Shown here piece after piece: positions 10,604 to 19,781 of a DNA stretch of 57,034 nucleotides; position 1 is the stretch's first letter, and every line of letters begins with the position of its first letter. The notes under the pieces are model-generated. The model was given only the letters and a program-made list of their open reading frames with translations, was not told where the DNA came from and did not search any database. The DNA is taken from contig CAJXNM010000018.1 of NCBI GenBank assembly GCA_913057135.1, positions 1 through 57,034 on the forward strand, written 5' to 3'. The position numbers were made by a program, and so were the translations under genes. The DNA is from an uncultured Halieaceae bacterium (GTDB taxonomy: Bacteria > Pseudomonadota > Gammaproteobacteria > Pseudomonadales > Halieaceae).

Positions 10604-10761
10604 GGGGTTGGCTCCGAATCTGGTCCATTCGAGCTACTGGTGGGCGTGACTGTCGGGTTACCCTCGGGTTCTGCCGGCACCAAAGGGCCCTGCTGGCCAC
10701 AGGCGCTTAGCAACAGCAATAGTATGATCAAGGACGATCGACGTGGTTTGAACAGTGCCAC
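10600..10761 (-). CDS. lptM: LptM-type small lipoprotein (YifL/LppL family)
   Basis: 53 residues read from GTG 10761-10759 after CGGAG; overlaps the lysA start by ATGA. The sequence begins VALFKPRRSS, then a hydrophobic LIILLLLLSA, and the lipid-anchored Cys21 in LSACGQQGPLVPAEP, followed by a P/T/S-rich tail. The CGQ-GPL motif right after the lipobox and position just before lysA are hallmarks of the family (LppL in Pseudomonas, YifL/LptM in E. coli). LptM binds the LptDE lipopolysaccharide translocon and helps its oxidative maturation. Easy to miss because of the GTG start and small size. Confidence 0.9.
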   Translation of the reverse strand: MALFKPRRSSLIILLLLLSACGQQGPLVPAEPEGNPTVTPTSSSNGPDSEPTP

Positions 10762-10782
10762 GGAGTGCTCCGAAAAACCTGT

Positions 10783-10791
10783 AGTATATCA
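10783..10791 (-). promoter_or_regulatory. Extended -10 promoter of the lptM-lysA operon
   Basis: On the minus strand TGATATACT: a five-of-six -10 (TATACT) preceded by the TGN extension. No good -35 is found 16-18 bases upstream, as is usual for extended -10 promoters. The leader would be about 15 bases. Confidence 0.5.
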
Positions 10792-10929
10792 AGCTCGCGT
10801 CACCCTTAGGCCGCTTTCAGCGGATTGCTGTCATCAGCGGATGGTATGAGCCCGTGGTATGAGCTAATGGATGGGCTAATGGGTGGCGCGTTGCAAGCTG
10901 CGTTGATGTGAAAGCAGAGGAGAATCGCC

Positions 10930-11250
10930 GTGACCGCGAATATGTATTACCAACGAATCGATGACACCTTCGAGCTCCTTGAAGACAAGCTCGATGAGTT
11001 AGCCGAAGACCCCGATGTCACTACCGCCGCGGGTGTGATCAACGTGACCTTTGCCAATGGCGTGGTGTTCGTATTCAGTCGGCAGCCCCCGACTGAGCAG
11101 TTGTGGTTAGCAACCCCGGGTGGTGGTTTTCACTACGAGTGGAGCGAAGAGAAGGGTGACTGGCTCGACACCAAAACTGGTGCCGCCTTCCGTCCTTTTG
11201 TTGTCACACAAATGCGCGAGCATGCAGCTATTGAGTTCAGTTGGGATTAA
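10930..11250 (+). CDS. cyaY: Iron-sulfur assembly protein CyaY (bacterial frataxin)
   Basis: 106 residues from GTG 10930, eight bases after AGGAG; an in-frame ATG at 10942 is the alternative. The frataxin fold is recognisable: an acidic first helix (DDTFELLEDKLDELAEDPDV) that binds iron, then strands with GVINVTFANG, the QLWLATPGGGFHYEW segment and RPFVVTQMREH. CyaY regulates the IscS/IscU cluster machinery in the cytoplasm. Divergent from lptM-lysA, a neighbourhood shared with other gammaproteobacteria. The next gene starts two bases after its stop. Confidence 0.93.
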   Translation: MTANMYYQRIDDTFELLEDKLDELAEDPDVTTAAGVINVTFANGVVFVFSRQPPTEQLWLATPGGGFHYEWSEEKGDWLDTKTGAAFRPFVVTQMREHAAIEFSWD

Positions 11251-11252
11251 GC

Positions 11253-12278
11253 ATGCGCGTGGGACATCTAGCTCGGTGGCGGGTTTTGGCAGCTGCGGCT
11301 TCTGCAGGGCTATATCTCCACAGCCCATTACTAGCAACGGCGGCGACGAGTTCGGCCACGCTCGATGTCACTTCCGATCCCATCTGGGTTGAAAACCTGT
11401 CACCGATTGCGGGCTTAATCGGCCTGCCACCCCAGCGCTCGGCAGCTGTTACCGGCGGTTGGCAATTTGCTAGTCACCTCGCCATCGCCAGTCACTGGGT
11501 GGTCGATAGCGGGGCCGACGAAGCCCTTGCCTTCGATGGGGAGACCACCCGCTGGTCGTTCGATGCTGCCTACGGCTTTAACGATCGCTGGTCGCTGCGT
11601 GTCACCCTGCCCTTTGTACAGCAAGATGCGGGTTTTTTGGATAGCACCATCAATGGTTGGCACGATGTCTTTGGGATGACCGATGGTGGCCGTGCTGCCG
11701 CCCCCGACAACCAATTTGCCTATCGTTACCAGAGCCCCGACTTAACCATCGATCAGCGCAATGAGAGCCGGGGTTTGGGAGATGCTCGCATCGAACTGCA
11801 ACAGGCATTTTATCGGCGAGCGGACCAAGTGGCGGCGGTGGTTGTCGGCTACAAAGCGGGGTCCGGTAATGACAGGGACTGGTTAGGCAGCGGCGCTGCC
11901 GATATCTACAGTGCGCTGCGCTTTTCCGGTGCTCAGCGGTCGTCATTGCCCCTGACCTGGCACGGCCAGATAGGGTACACCCGCGCCGGTAGTAGCGACT
12001 TATTGGCGCCAAGGCAGAAGCGAGATCTGTGGTTTGCAGGCATAGGGCTCGACTGGCGGGTGACGCCACAGTGGTCCTTGCTGGCCCAGTACGATGCCCA
12101 TGGCCCGGTGATGAGTAGTGATATTGAGGCCATCGGTGGTAACGCCGGTATTTTGAGTTTTGCCGCCCGCTGGCGCCCAGATGAGCACTGGGCGATTGAC
12201 CTCGGGTTCACCGAAGACATCCCCGTAGAGTCATCTCCCGATATTACCTTTCAGGCCACTTTGCGATGGCGACCATAG
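11253..12278 (+). CDS. DUF3187 family outer-membrane protein
   Basis: 341 residues from ATG 11253, right after the cyaY stop. An arginine-containing N terminus with a hydrophobic stretch ending near ATAA (residue 30-32) acts as signal peptide. The mature part alternates short amphipathic strands (WSFDAAYGFNDRWSLRVTLP and similar) and ends in an aromatic-flanked strand TFQATLRWRP, as expected for an outer-membrane beta barrel. DNPLAA-like openings and GFLDSTINGWHDVFG are what I recognise as DUF3187. Function unknown; linkage to cyaY is probably only positional. No strong ribosome site, so translation may be coupled to cyaY. Confidence 0.72.
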   Translation: MRVGHLARWRVLAAAASAGLYLHSPLLATAATSSATLDVTSDPIWVENLSPIAGLIGLPPQRSAAVTGGWQFASHLAIASHWVVDSGADEALAFDGETTRWSFDAAYGFNDRWSLRVTLPFVQQDAGFLDSTINGWHDVFGMTDGGRAAAPDNQFAYRYQSPDLTIDQRNESRGLGDARIELQQAFYRRADQVAAVVVGYKAGSGNDRDWLGSGAADIYSALRFSGAQRSSLPLTWHGQIGYTRAGSSDLLAPRQKRDLWFAGIGLDWRVTPQWSLLAQYDAHGPVMSSDIEAIGGNAGILSFAARWRPDEHWAIDLGFTEDIPVESSPDITFQATLRWRP

Positions 12279-12340
12279 CCCGCTTTGCGTAAGCACGGGT
12301 AGTCGGCAACGCAGGTAGCCCTGAGTATCTGTACCTGGTT

Positions 12341-12394
12341 TTTTTGCAAGAGCGGCGCGCTTTTTGTAAGAGCGTTTTTGTAAGAGCGGCGCGC
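12341..12394. repeat. Three-copy tandem repeat (20/14/20 bp) at argH 3' end
   Basis: Copy 1 TTTTTGCAAGAGCGGCGCGC (12341-12360), truncated copy 2 TTTTTGTAAGAGCG (12361-12374), copy 3 TTTTTGTAAGAGCGGCGCGC (12375-12394). It abuts the argH stop codon and fills most of the gap to the convergent DUF3187 gene. On the plus strand the middle unit can fold CGCTT/GAGCG and is followed by TTTTT, so it may act as a duplicated terminator. Confidence 0.75.
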
Positions 12395-12409
12395 TAGACC
12401 GAGCGCGCC
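12388..12409. repeat. Perfect inverted repeat across the argH stop codon
   Basis: GGCGCGCT, loop AGACCG, AGCGCGCC: an eight-base perfect stem that includes the last codons and stop of argH. It may cap the argH transcript; there is no U-tract directly after it on either strand. Confidence 0.6.
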
Positions 12410-13803
12410 TCCAGGTGAGCCATGGCAGATGCGGCGGCGGTGGCAACCTGGCGCGGCGCCGTGCCACCAATATGATCCCGCGCTGCCACCGATCCTTCGA
12501 GAGTCAGTATATCGAACACATCCCCTTCGATGACATCGTTGAATTGCCGCAGGGTGTGAAGTTCTAAATCTTCAAGGTTACAGCCTGCACTCACACAGTG
12601 GGCCACGGCTTTACCCACGACTTCGTGGGCGTCTCGGAAGGGAAGTCCCTTGCGCACCAAATAGTCTGCCAGATCGGTAGCGGTGGCGAAGCCCGTGAGG
12701 GCAGCGCTGCGCATGTTCTCGGCTTTGGGTCGGCAGGCGGGAACCATATCGGCGAAGGCGCGCACGCAGTCGAGCACGGTCTGGACGCAATCAAAGATGG
12801 GTTCTTTATCTTCTTGATTATCTTTGTTGTACGCCAGGGGCTGGGACTTCATAAGCGTGAGCAGTGCCATTAAATGGCCATTCACCCGACCGGTTTTGCC
12901 CCGCACCAACTCTGGGACATCGGGGTTTTTCTTCTGGGGCATGATCGACGAGCCGGTGCAGAAGCGATCCGGAATATCAATGAAGTCAAATTGGGCGGAT
13001 GTCCACAGCACTAATTCCTCTGCCATACGCGACAGGTGGGTTATTAACAGCGCCGCTGCCGCACAGAACTCGATGGCGAAATCCCGATCTGCCACCGAAT
13101 CAAGGGAGTTCAGTGTCGGACCATCAAAACCGAGGGCGCGGGCGGTCATGTAGCGATCGATGGGGAAGGTGGTGCCCGCCAAGGCCGCAGCACCTAGCGG
13201 GCAGCGGTTCATGCGCCGCCGGCAGTCGTAAAACCGGCTCCAGTCCCGATCGAGCATCTCATTCCAGGCCAGCAAGTGATGGCCAAAGGTCACGGGCTGA
13301 GCCACCTGCAAGTGGGTAAAGCCGGGCATGATGGTGTCGGTATGGGCTGCCGCTAAACCGACAATACCCTTCTGTAGCCGCGTTATTTCATCGAGGGCTG
13401 TGTCCGTGGCGGTGCGCAGCCACAGTCGGATATCGGTCGCGACCTGATCGTTACGCGATCGCCCCGTGTGGAGTTTTTTACCCGCCGCACCAACAATTTC
13501 TGTGAGTCTGGCCTCTATGTTCATGTGCACATCTTCGCGCTCGGTGTGCCATTCGAAGCCACCGTCGATAATCTCTTGGGCTACTTGATCGAGCCCGCTG
13601 TGGATACTTTCCAGCTCCTCGGGGCTCAACACCCCCACCTTGGCGAGCATATCGGCGTGTGCCCGGGATCCTTGAATATCCTCTGCGGCAAATTGACGGT
13701 CGAAGGTGTGTGATGCTGTAAAACGTTGTACGAAACTGTCGGTTGCTTCGGTGAACCGACCGCCCCAGAGATCGCTGGTGCCCTGATTGTTGCTATCGCT
13801 CAT
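12394..13803 (-). CDS. argH: Argininosuccinate lyase
   Basis: 469 residues from ATG 13803-13801; the frame is open upstream but [17 protein letters not shown] is the family start. Last step of arginine synthesis, releasing arginine and fumarate. Signatures: [15 protein letters not shown], the [13 protein letters not shown] segment with the catalytic histidine, and the fumarase-superfamily signature [12 protein letters not shown]. Homotetrameric, cytoplasmic. It diverges from hemC with a 132-bp gap. In Pseudomonas I remember algZ-algR between these two genes; they are absent here. Confidence 0.97.
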   Translation of the reverse strand: MSDSNNQGTSDLWGGRFTEATDSFVQRFTASHTFDRQFAAEDIQGSRAHADMLAKVGVLSPEELESIHSGLDQVAQEIIDGGFEWHTEREDVHMNIEARLTEIVGAAGKKLHTGRSRNDQVATDIRLWLRTATDTALDEITRLQKGIVGLAAAHTDTIMPGFTHLQVAQPVTFGHHLLAWNEMLDRDWSRFYDCRRRMNRCPLGAAALAGTTFPIDRYMTARALGFDGPTLNSLDSVADRDFAIEFCAAAALLITHLSRMAEELVLWTSAQFDFIDIPDRFCTGSSIMPQKKNPDVPELVRGKTGRVNGHLMALLTLMKSQPLAYNKDNQEDKEPIFDCVQTVLDCVRAFADMVPACRPKAENMRSAALTGFATATDLADYLVRKGLPFRDAHEVVGKAVAHCVSAGCNLEDLELHTLRQFNDVIEGDVFDILTLEGSVAARDHIGGTAPRQVATAAASAMAHLEARSV

Positions 13804-13935
13804 GCTAGTGCCTGTTACCAGATAGTGGTCTGCCTTGGGGCAGACACGTGGAGTACACGCAAAACTAGACCGATGGCCGAAGCAATGGCTCCGGTGCTCG
13901 TGGTAAGCTGCGCGCAAATTCACAGGGAGAATACC

Positions 13936-14844
13936 GTGCCCAAACTGGTTATAGCTACCCGCGAGAGTCCCCTCGCACTCTGGCAGGCCCATTTCGTGGC
14001 CGATCGTCTACGTCAATTACACGCCGATCTTGAAGTGGAGTTGCTGGGAATGACATCCCGGGGTGACCAGCTCCTCGATCAGCCCTTGTACAAGGTCGGT
14101 GGCAAGGGGTTGTTTGTTAAAGAGCTCGAGACCGCGTTGCTCGATGGACGCGCCGATATTGCCGTCCACTCTATGAAAGACGTGCCGATGGAGTTGCCTG
14201 AAGGTCTAACGTTAGGGGTCATCTGTGAGCGGGAAGATCCCCGCGACGCCCTGGTCGGTGTCGAAAGCTTAGATGCCATCCCCCAAGGTGGTCGTCTTGG
14301 CACCTCGAGTTTGCGCCGTAGCTGCCAAATCAAGCGCGTTCGCCCCGATCTTGATATCGGGTTTTTACGGGGCAATGTAAACACCCGACTCGCCAAGCTC
14401 GATGCGGGTGACTTTGATGCCATCATTTTGGCCACCGCGGGGCTTGTCCGCCTAGAGATGGCCGATCGAATTGGTGCACGTATCGCGCCAGAAATTACCT
14501 TGCCCGCGGGTGGTCAGGGTGCTGTGGGGATTGAATACCGCTGTGACGATGCCAATACGGCGGCATTGCTGGCACCGTTACAGCACGATGCTACGGCGGT
14601 GTGTGTTCGAGCTGAACGCGCTTGTGTCCGCACCCTCAATGGCGGTTGCGATGTGCCCATCGCCGCTTATGCCATCGAGGATCAAGGCCAGCTTTGGATT
14701 CGAGGCCGTGTCGGCTCACCCGATGGTGAGCAGCTACTGATGGCCGAGGCCAGAGGAAGTGATCCCGAGGCATTGGGCGCTGAAGTTGCCCACGCACTAT
14801 TAGATGCGGGCGCCGGCGCCATTTTGGAGGCCGTTAGAGGGTGA
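13936..14844 (+). CDS. hemC: Hydroxymethylbilane synthase (porphobilinogen deaminase)
   Basis: 302 residues from GTG 13936 after CAGGGAGA; the frame is open further upstream but [17 protein letters not shown] is the conserved start. Joins four porphobilinogens into hydroxymethylbilane. Cys238 in [13 protein letters not shown] carries the dipyrromethane cofactor, and Asp82 in HSMKDVP is the catalytic aspartate; GGKGLFVKE and [13 protein letters not shown] are hallmarks. First gene of hemC-hemDX-hemY; its stop overlaps the GTG of the next gene (GTGA), so the enzymes that make and close the bilane are translationally coupled. Confidence 0.96.
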   Translation: MPKLVIATRESPLALWQAHFVADRLRQLHADLEVELLGMTSRGDQLLDQPLYKVGGKGLFVKELETALLDGRADIAVHSMKDVPMELPEGLTLGVICEREDPRDALVGVESLDAIPQGGRLGTSSLRRSCQIKRVRPDLDIGFLRGNVNTRLAKLDAGDFDAIILATAGLVRLEMADRIGARIAPEITLPAGGQGAVGIEYRCDDANTAALLAPLQHDATAVCVRAERACVRTLNGGCDVPIAAYAIEDQGQLWIRGRVGSPDGEQLLMAEARGSDPEALGAEVAHALLDAGAGAILEAVRG

Positions 14845-16934
14845 ATCCGCTGGTTGTCCTGACCCGCCCCGAGGGCAGTAACGAGCCCCTAGCAGCTATG
14901 CTGCGGGCCCGGGGATGGTCAACACTGGTTCAGCCCATGCTCCGTATCGAGCCGTTGCCCGACGAGCAGCGATCGCCGGTACCCGATCTTCCCACCGGGG
15001 CGCGCTGTATTTTTATTAGTGCCAATGCGGCCAAGCAGGCGCTGCCTGCCCTTGAGGAACCCTTACGGCGCGCCGATGCCATTTGCTGTGCCGTGGGTGC
15101 CAAGACCGCATCGGTTCTGGCCGAGGCGGGGTTTACGCCTCAAGTCCCCGAGCAGCCCGACTCTGAGGGTTTGTTGGCGCTGCCTGCTTTAGTCGATGTT
15201 AACGAGCAAACCGTTCTCATTGTAAAAGGCGAGGGTGGACGGGGGCTGCTTGCCAAGACCCTAATCGAGCGAGGCGCCAAGGTAATCGATTACATTGGGT
15301 ATCGCCGGGTGCCCGAGCCCGATCCAGATAGCGCCTTCAAAGAGCAGCTGTTGGGGGCGAACGCTCTAGTTTTTCAAGCGGCTAGTGGTGAAACCCTCGA
15401 GCAGCTCACCGGCTTACTCAAACGCATCCAGTGCGAAGCATTGCTTGCGGCGACGCTAGTGGTACCCTCGGAGCGAGTCGCACACATGGCCCACGAGGCC
15501 GGCTGGCGAACGGTACTGACCGCTGTCGATGCTTCAGATCAGGCTTTTCTCGATGCGCTTGGTATTGAGGCTCAGATAGAAGGTATTGAGGAACAGATAG
15601 AAGATGCTGGACCCGAGGGCCATACTGACGCTGGGTTGAAAGCGCCCGCGCAATCCTCGCGTCATCGGCCAAATACGTCGGTTGCAGCGGCCATGCCTGC
15701 AACCCCTTCGGACAAGGAGTCAAAGGTGAATAGTGCCAGTACCTCCAAGCGCACGTCGTCACCATCGCCACCTCGCGCCGATCGATTTGCCCGCTTCCTT
15801 GCGGTTGTCATAGTACTGAGTGCCATTGCTGCAGCCGCTGCAGCTTACGTCTACCTCTGGCCCCAGTGGCTGGCCCAGACCCAAACGATACAGACATTAC
15901 AACAGCAGCTTGCGCAGGTTCAGGAAGACCAGCAGCGGTTTGAGAGTGGCGCCCAGCGTCGCCTTGAGGCGGGGCTTAACGCGGCCACGGCCCGTGTTAC
16001 CGCCATGGGCGAGGAGCGCCTAGCCAGTGCAGCGCGGGAGCGTGCCGAGCGGGCGACCCTCGATCAACGAATCGACGATCGCTTGCAGCGCCTTGAATTG
16101 CGACTTGCTCGTCTCACCGCCACCGATCGACGTGCATGGCTTGCCCAGGAAGCGGCGTTCCTTATTCGATTGGCCAGCCAGCGGTTGCTAACGAGTCGTG
16201 ATATCGATTCAGCCCAAGCCCTGTTGCGCAATGCGGATCGACTGTTGGCTGAAGCCGATGACCCCCGTTTGACCCTTGCTCGCAACGCTATTGCACGCGA
16301 TATCGCCCAACTGCAGGCGGCGCCGCGTATCGATACTATCGGCTTGCAGGCACGCTTCAGCGCGCTCGTGACCTTGGTGGATGAGCTCAGGGTGCGGCCA
16401 GAGCAACCGACCCCGCAGGCCGCTGTTAGCGGCGATAGTTTTTGGCAGCGCGCCGGCGCCGGTTGGCAGGCTGCGCTCACTAAACTCTCGAGCTATTTGG
16501 TGATCACCCGGCGGGAAGATGCCCGAGCCGCAATAATGACCCCCGATCTTGAAGCGCTGCTGCGTCAGAACTTACGCATGCTGTTGGAGCAGGGGCAGAT
16601 AGCAGCGCTGTCGGCGAATCAGTCACTGTACGACAGTGCTATCGACCGAGCCGCCGCCTTTGCAGCCCAGTTTAGTGCAGTGGATCCCGAGCGAAGCGCG
16701 GTGATCCTCTCGAGCTTGTCGGAACTGGCCACCCAGACCATTGCCCCCCCGCTACCCGATTTAGTGGCCACTGATGCGGCTGTAACCGACGCTATACGCC
16801 TACTCGACACTGATGCTGTTACCGGGCCAGGTCAGCCTATCTCTCAGGAGTCAGCCGATCAGGAGTCAGCCGAAGCGGTCAGTGCTGACAGTGACCCGAC
16901 GGCGGCGCCGGCAACTGATGGTGGGGCGCGCTAG
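14841..16934 (+). CDS. hemD: Uroporphyrinogen-III synthase fused to HemX
   Basis: 697 residues from GTG 14841. Residues 1-245 are Hem[10 protein letters not shown] opening, [27 protein letters not shown] and the C-terminal [16 protein letters not shown]; this part closes hydroxymethylbilane into uroporphyrinogen III. Residues 246-315 are a low-complexity linker rich in E, then S, T, P. Residues 317-340 are one membrane helix, then a periplasmic coiled coil (from about 345, Q/E/R-rich) and the HemX domain with [26 protein letters not shown]. Fusions of HemD and HemX are known in proteobacteria; HemX function is unclear. An AAGGAG at 15714-15719 before GTG 15726 may allow a separate HemX to be made. 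Confidence 0.92.
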   Translation: MNPLVVLTRPEGSNEPLAAMLRARGWSTLVQPMLRIEPLPDEQRSPVPDLPTGARCIFISANAAKQALPALEEPLRRADAICCAVGAKTASVLAEAGFTPQVPEQPDSEGLLALPALVDVNEQTVLIVKGEGGRGLLAKTLIERGAKVIDYIGYRRVPEPDPDSAFKEQLLGANALVFQAASGETLEQLTGLLKRIQCEALLAATLVVPSERVAHMAHEAGWRTVLTAVDASDQAFLDALGIEAQIEGIEEQIEDAGPEGHTDAGLKAPAQSSRHRPNTSVAAAMPATPSDKESKVNSASTSKRTSSPSPPRADRFARFLAVVIVLSAIAAAAAAYVYLWPQWLAQTQTIQTLQQQLAQVQEDQQRFESGAQRRLEAGLNAATARVTAMGEERLASAARERAERATLDQRIDDRLQRLELRLARLTATDRRAWLAQEAAFLIRLASQRLLTSRDIDSAQALLRNADRLLAEADDPRLTLARNAIARDIAQLQAAPRIDTIGLQARFSALVTLVDELRVRPEQPTPQAAVSGDSFWQRAGAGWQAALTKLSSYLVITRREDARAAIMTPDLEALLRQNLRMLLEQGQIAALSANQSLYDSAIDRAAAFAAQFSAVDPERSAVILSSLSELATQTIAPPLPDLVATDAAVTDAIRLLDTDAVTGPGQPISQESADQESAEAVSADSDPTAAPATDGGAR

Positions 16935-16936
16935 TC

Positions 16937-18184
16937 GTGCGTGTATTGCTGTTACTGGCGCTGGCCGGATTGTTACTGGGCGCAGGCCTTGTAGCACTGA
17001 TTGAGCAAGACCCGGGCTATGTGTTTGTCAGTGTTGGCGGCATCACCATTGAAACCAGCGTTTGGCTTGCCGTGCTGCTGCTATTACTGGCCATGGCGGG
17101 TATTAGCGGCATGTGGCGCCTGTTACTGGGTATCTTTCGTAGTCGTCGAGCACTCAGTGCCTGGCTAGGGGGGCGCAAACATCGCAATGCCGCGGCGCTC
17201 ACCAATCGAGGACTGATTAGTTTCATTGAGGGTAACTGGGCCAGGGCTCGCAAGCAGCTGTTGCGAGCCGCGCGCTACAGCGAAGCACCCCTGATCAATC
17301 ACTTGTGGGCGGCGAATGCCAGTTTCCGGTTGGGTGACCTTGAGGAAATGCGCAAGCAGCTGGGTATTGCTGCAGAGGTCGAGTCCGGTGCCGGTATTGC
17401 CCTTGAACTCACCCAAGCGGAGCTGCAGCTATCGGCGGGTCACTACGAGCAAGCCCTAGCCACGTTGGTTCGCGCCCGGCGCAATGCCAGTAAACACCCC
17501 TACGTACTTGAGCTACTCACGCGCGCCTATACAGAGCTGGGTGATTGGCAAGCCCTGAGAGAGCTGCTGCCGGAATTGCGTCGCCACGGGCTCACCAGCA
17601 CGTCGGAACTGGCCCAATTGGAGGCCACGGTTTGGCGCGGTGTGCTGTCTGATCTCACGCATAGCAGTGAACTCACGGAAGCCGCCCTCGACAAACTCTG
17701 GCAATCGATTCCCCTGCAGCAGCGTGAGACGGCTCCGTTACTCGAATGTTACTTAAACGCGCTGGTATGTTTGGGCGCTCATGCCAAAGTCCAGCGTCAG
17801 TTGGTGGCCTCCCTCGATAAACAATGGCGGCCGACGCTGTTGCCGTTGTTTGGCCAGTTCGTGCCTGCGGATCCTAAAAAGTTGTACAAGGTTGTGGGTC
17901 GATGGTTGGACCAACATGGCCCTGAACCCGGTTTGTTGCTGGCGGCAGGGCGGGTGGCGCTACACGCCGAGCAGTGGTCGAAGGCACAGCAATGGCTGCA
18001 GGATGCCCACAGCGTGGAGCCCACGGTTGCTGTTTGTATGTTACTGGCGCAATTGCGTGAAGCTCAGGGTGACGTCGGCCCCGCTGCGGATTATCGACGC
18101 GAAGCGCTCGATTTAGCGCTTCCGCCCATGGTGAAGACGCCGCTTCCCTCTACATCTTCCACATCGTCTGTATCGTCGACCTAA
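16937..18184 (+). CDS. hemY: HemY domain membrane protein with TPR repeats
   Basis: 415 residues from GTG 16937, two bases after the hemDX stop. Two N-terminal membrane helices (about residues 2-20 and 42-66, the latter [17 protein letters not shown]), then a long helical TPR array in the cytoplasm ([20 protein letters not shown] and later repeats). This is the gammaproteobacterial HemY, not the protoporphyrinogen oxidase of Bacillus; its job in haem synthesis is not settled. The end is a serine/threonine-rich tail. Its stop overlaps the stop of convergent ubiD by three to four bases, with no terminator between. Confidence 0.9.
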   Translation: MRVLLLLALAGLLLGAGLVALIEQDPGYVFVSVGGITIETSVWLAVLLLLLAMAGISGMWRLLLGIFRSRRALSAWLGGRKHRNAAALTNRGLISFIEGNWARARKQLLRAARYSEAPLINHLWAANASFRLGDLEEMRKQLGIAAEVESGAGIALELTQAELQLSAGHYEQALATLVRARRNASKHPYVLELLTRAYTELGDWQALRELLPELRRHGLTSTSELAQLEATVWRGVLSDLTHSSELTEAALDKLWQSIPLQQRETAPLLECYLNALVCLGAHAKVQRQLVASLDKQWRPTLLPLFGQFVPADPKKLYKVVGRWLDQHGPEPGLLLAAGRVALHAEQWSKAQQWLQDAHSVEPTVAVCMLLAQLREAQGDVGPAADYRREALDLALPPMVKTPLPSTSSTSSVSST

Positions 18185-19689
18185 GGGTTTTTGCGACCCG
18201 GTAAATCGATGCCGAGATCATCCCACAGGGCATTCACCTTGGCTGTCACGTTGGGGTCCATTTTAATCGCCGTACCCCATTCCCGTTCGGTCTCACCGGG
18301 CCACTTGTTAGTGGCATCCATGCCTACTTTGGAACCGAGACCCGCTACGGGCGACGCGAAATCGAGGTAGTCGATAGGGGTATTGTCGACGAAGACGCAA
18401 TCCCTGCGTGGGTCCATACGGGTGGTCATGGCCCAAATCACATCTTCCCAAGAGCGCGCGTTAACGTCGTCGTCGGTGACGATGATGAATTTGGTGTACA
18501 TGAACTGACGCAGGAATGACCAGACCCCCAGCATGATGCGCTTGGCATGCCCGGGGTACTCTTTGCGTATGGTCACGACGGCCATCCTGTAGGAGCAGCC
18601 CTCGGGTGGCAGATAGAAATCGACGATTTCAGGAAATTGCTTGCGCAGCAGTGGTACGAACACTTCGTTCAGGGCCACACCTAAAATGGCCGGCTCATCT
18701 GGGGGGCGCCCCGTGTATGTGCTGTGGTAGATGGGATTTTGTCGCGTCGTCATAGCCTCGACGGTGAATACCGGGAATCGCTCGACTTCGTTGTAGTAGC
18801 CCGTGTGATCGCCAAAGGGACCCTCGTCTGCTTCTTCGCCGGGACTTAGGTAGCCCTCGAGGATGATTTCGGAGTGTGCGGGAACACGTAGTTCATTGGC
18901 CCTACAGGCCTCGGTAATACAGTCGGCAAGCTCGGTCTTACTGCCTCGCAGTAGGCCCGCGAAGGCATACTCTGACAGGGCATCGGGCACAGGTGTCACC
19001 GCCCCGAGAGTGGTTGCCGGGTCAGCACCCAGTGCAATCGCTACCGGGTAGGGTTTGTCGGGGAATTTCAGTTGCCAGTCGCGAAAATCCAGGGCGCCGC
19101 CTCGGTGGGATAACCATCGCATGATGAGCTTATTACGCCCAATCAATTGCATGCGATAAATGCCAAGGTTCATGCGGGGTTTTTCTGGGCCGCGGGTAAT
19201 GACCAGGGGCCAGGTTACCAGTGGTCCGGCATCCCCGGGCCAACAGGTCTGGATAGGCAGCTTGGTTAAGTCCACCTCATCATTGCGGTACACCAACGCT
19301 TGGCAGGGTGGTTTTTTGATGACCTTGGGACCCATGTTGAGCACTTTTTTCAGTAACGGTGCTTTGTCGATGAGATCCCGCATACCCTTCGGTGGATCGG
19401 GTTGGCGCAGGTACGCTAGCAATTCGCCAATATCCCGGAGCGCTTCCGTGGACGTGGCGCCCATGCCCCGTGCTACCCGCTCTTCAGTGCCGAACAAATT
19501 GGCCAGCACCGGCATGCTGTGGCCTTTAGGGTTCTCGAATAGAAGTGCCGGCCCGCCACCCCTCAAGGTGCGGTCGGCGATCTCGGTCATTTCAAGATTG
19601 GGGTCAACTTCCTGCGAGATGCGCTTGAGTTGCCCTTCTGCCTCGAGCTCGGCGATGAAATCGCGCAGATCGGTGAAGCGTGCGGTCAT
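18181..19689 (-). CDS. ubiD: 4-hydroxy-3-polyprenylbenzoate decarboxylase
   Basis: 502 residues, close to the 497 of E. coli UbiD. Decarboxylates the polyprenylated benzoate ring in ubiquinone synthesis using prenylated FMN supplied by UbiX (not in this window). Signatures: MRLIDK-like start region [11 protein letters not shown], the [21 protein letters not shown] segment, [20 protein letters not shown], and the catalytic region [23 protein letters not shown] with the conserved E/E/D cluster that works with the flavin. It lies 92 bp after rho on the same strand, as in Pseudomonas. Confidence 0.96.
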   Translation of the reverse strand: MTARFTDLRDFIAELEAEGQLKRISQEVDPNLEMTEIADRTLRGGGPALLFENPKGHSMPVLANLFGTEERVARGMGATSTEALRDIGELLAYLRQPDPPKGMRDLIDKAPLLKKVLNMGPKVIKKPPCQALVYRNDEVDLTKLPIQTCWPGDAGPLVTWPLVITRGPEKPRMNLGIYRMQLIGRNKLIMRWLSHRGGALDFRDWQLKFPDKPYPVAIALGADPATTLGAVTPVPDALSEYAFAGLLRGSKTELADCITEACRANELRVPAHSEIILEGYLSPGEEADEGPFGDHTGYYNEVERFPVFTVEAMTTRQNPIYHSTYTGRPPDEPAILGVALNEVFVPLLRKQFPEIVDFYLPPEGCSYRMAVVTIRKEYPGHAKRIMLGVWSFLRQFMYTKFIIVTDDDVNARSWEDVIWAMTTRMDPRRDCVFVDNTPIDYLDFASPVAGLGSKVGMDATNKWPGETEREWGTAIKMDPNVTAKVNALWDDLGIDLPGRKNP

Positions 19690-19781
19690 GGCATTACCTG
19701 CATTGTCGTCTGTGCCACACCCTACGCAGTAACGCTAATACGGGATTGGTGGCGAGTGCCTTGAACTTACGCCATCGAGTG

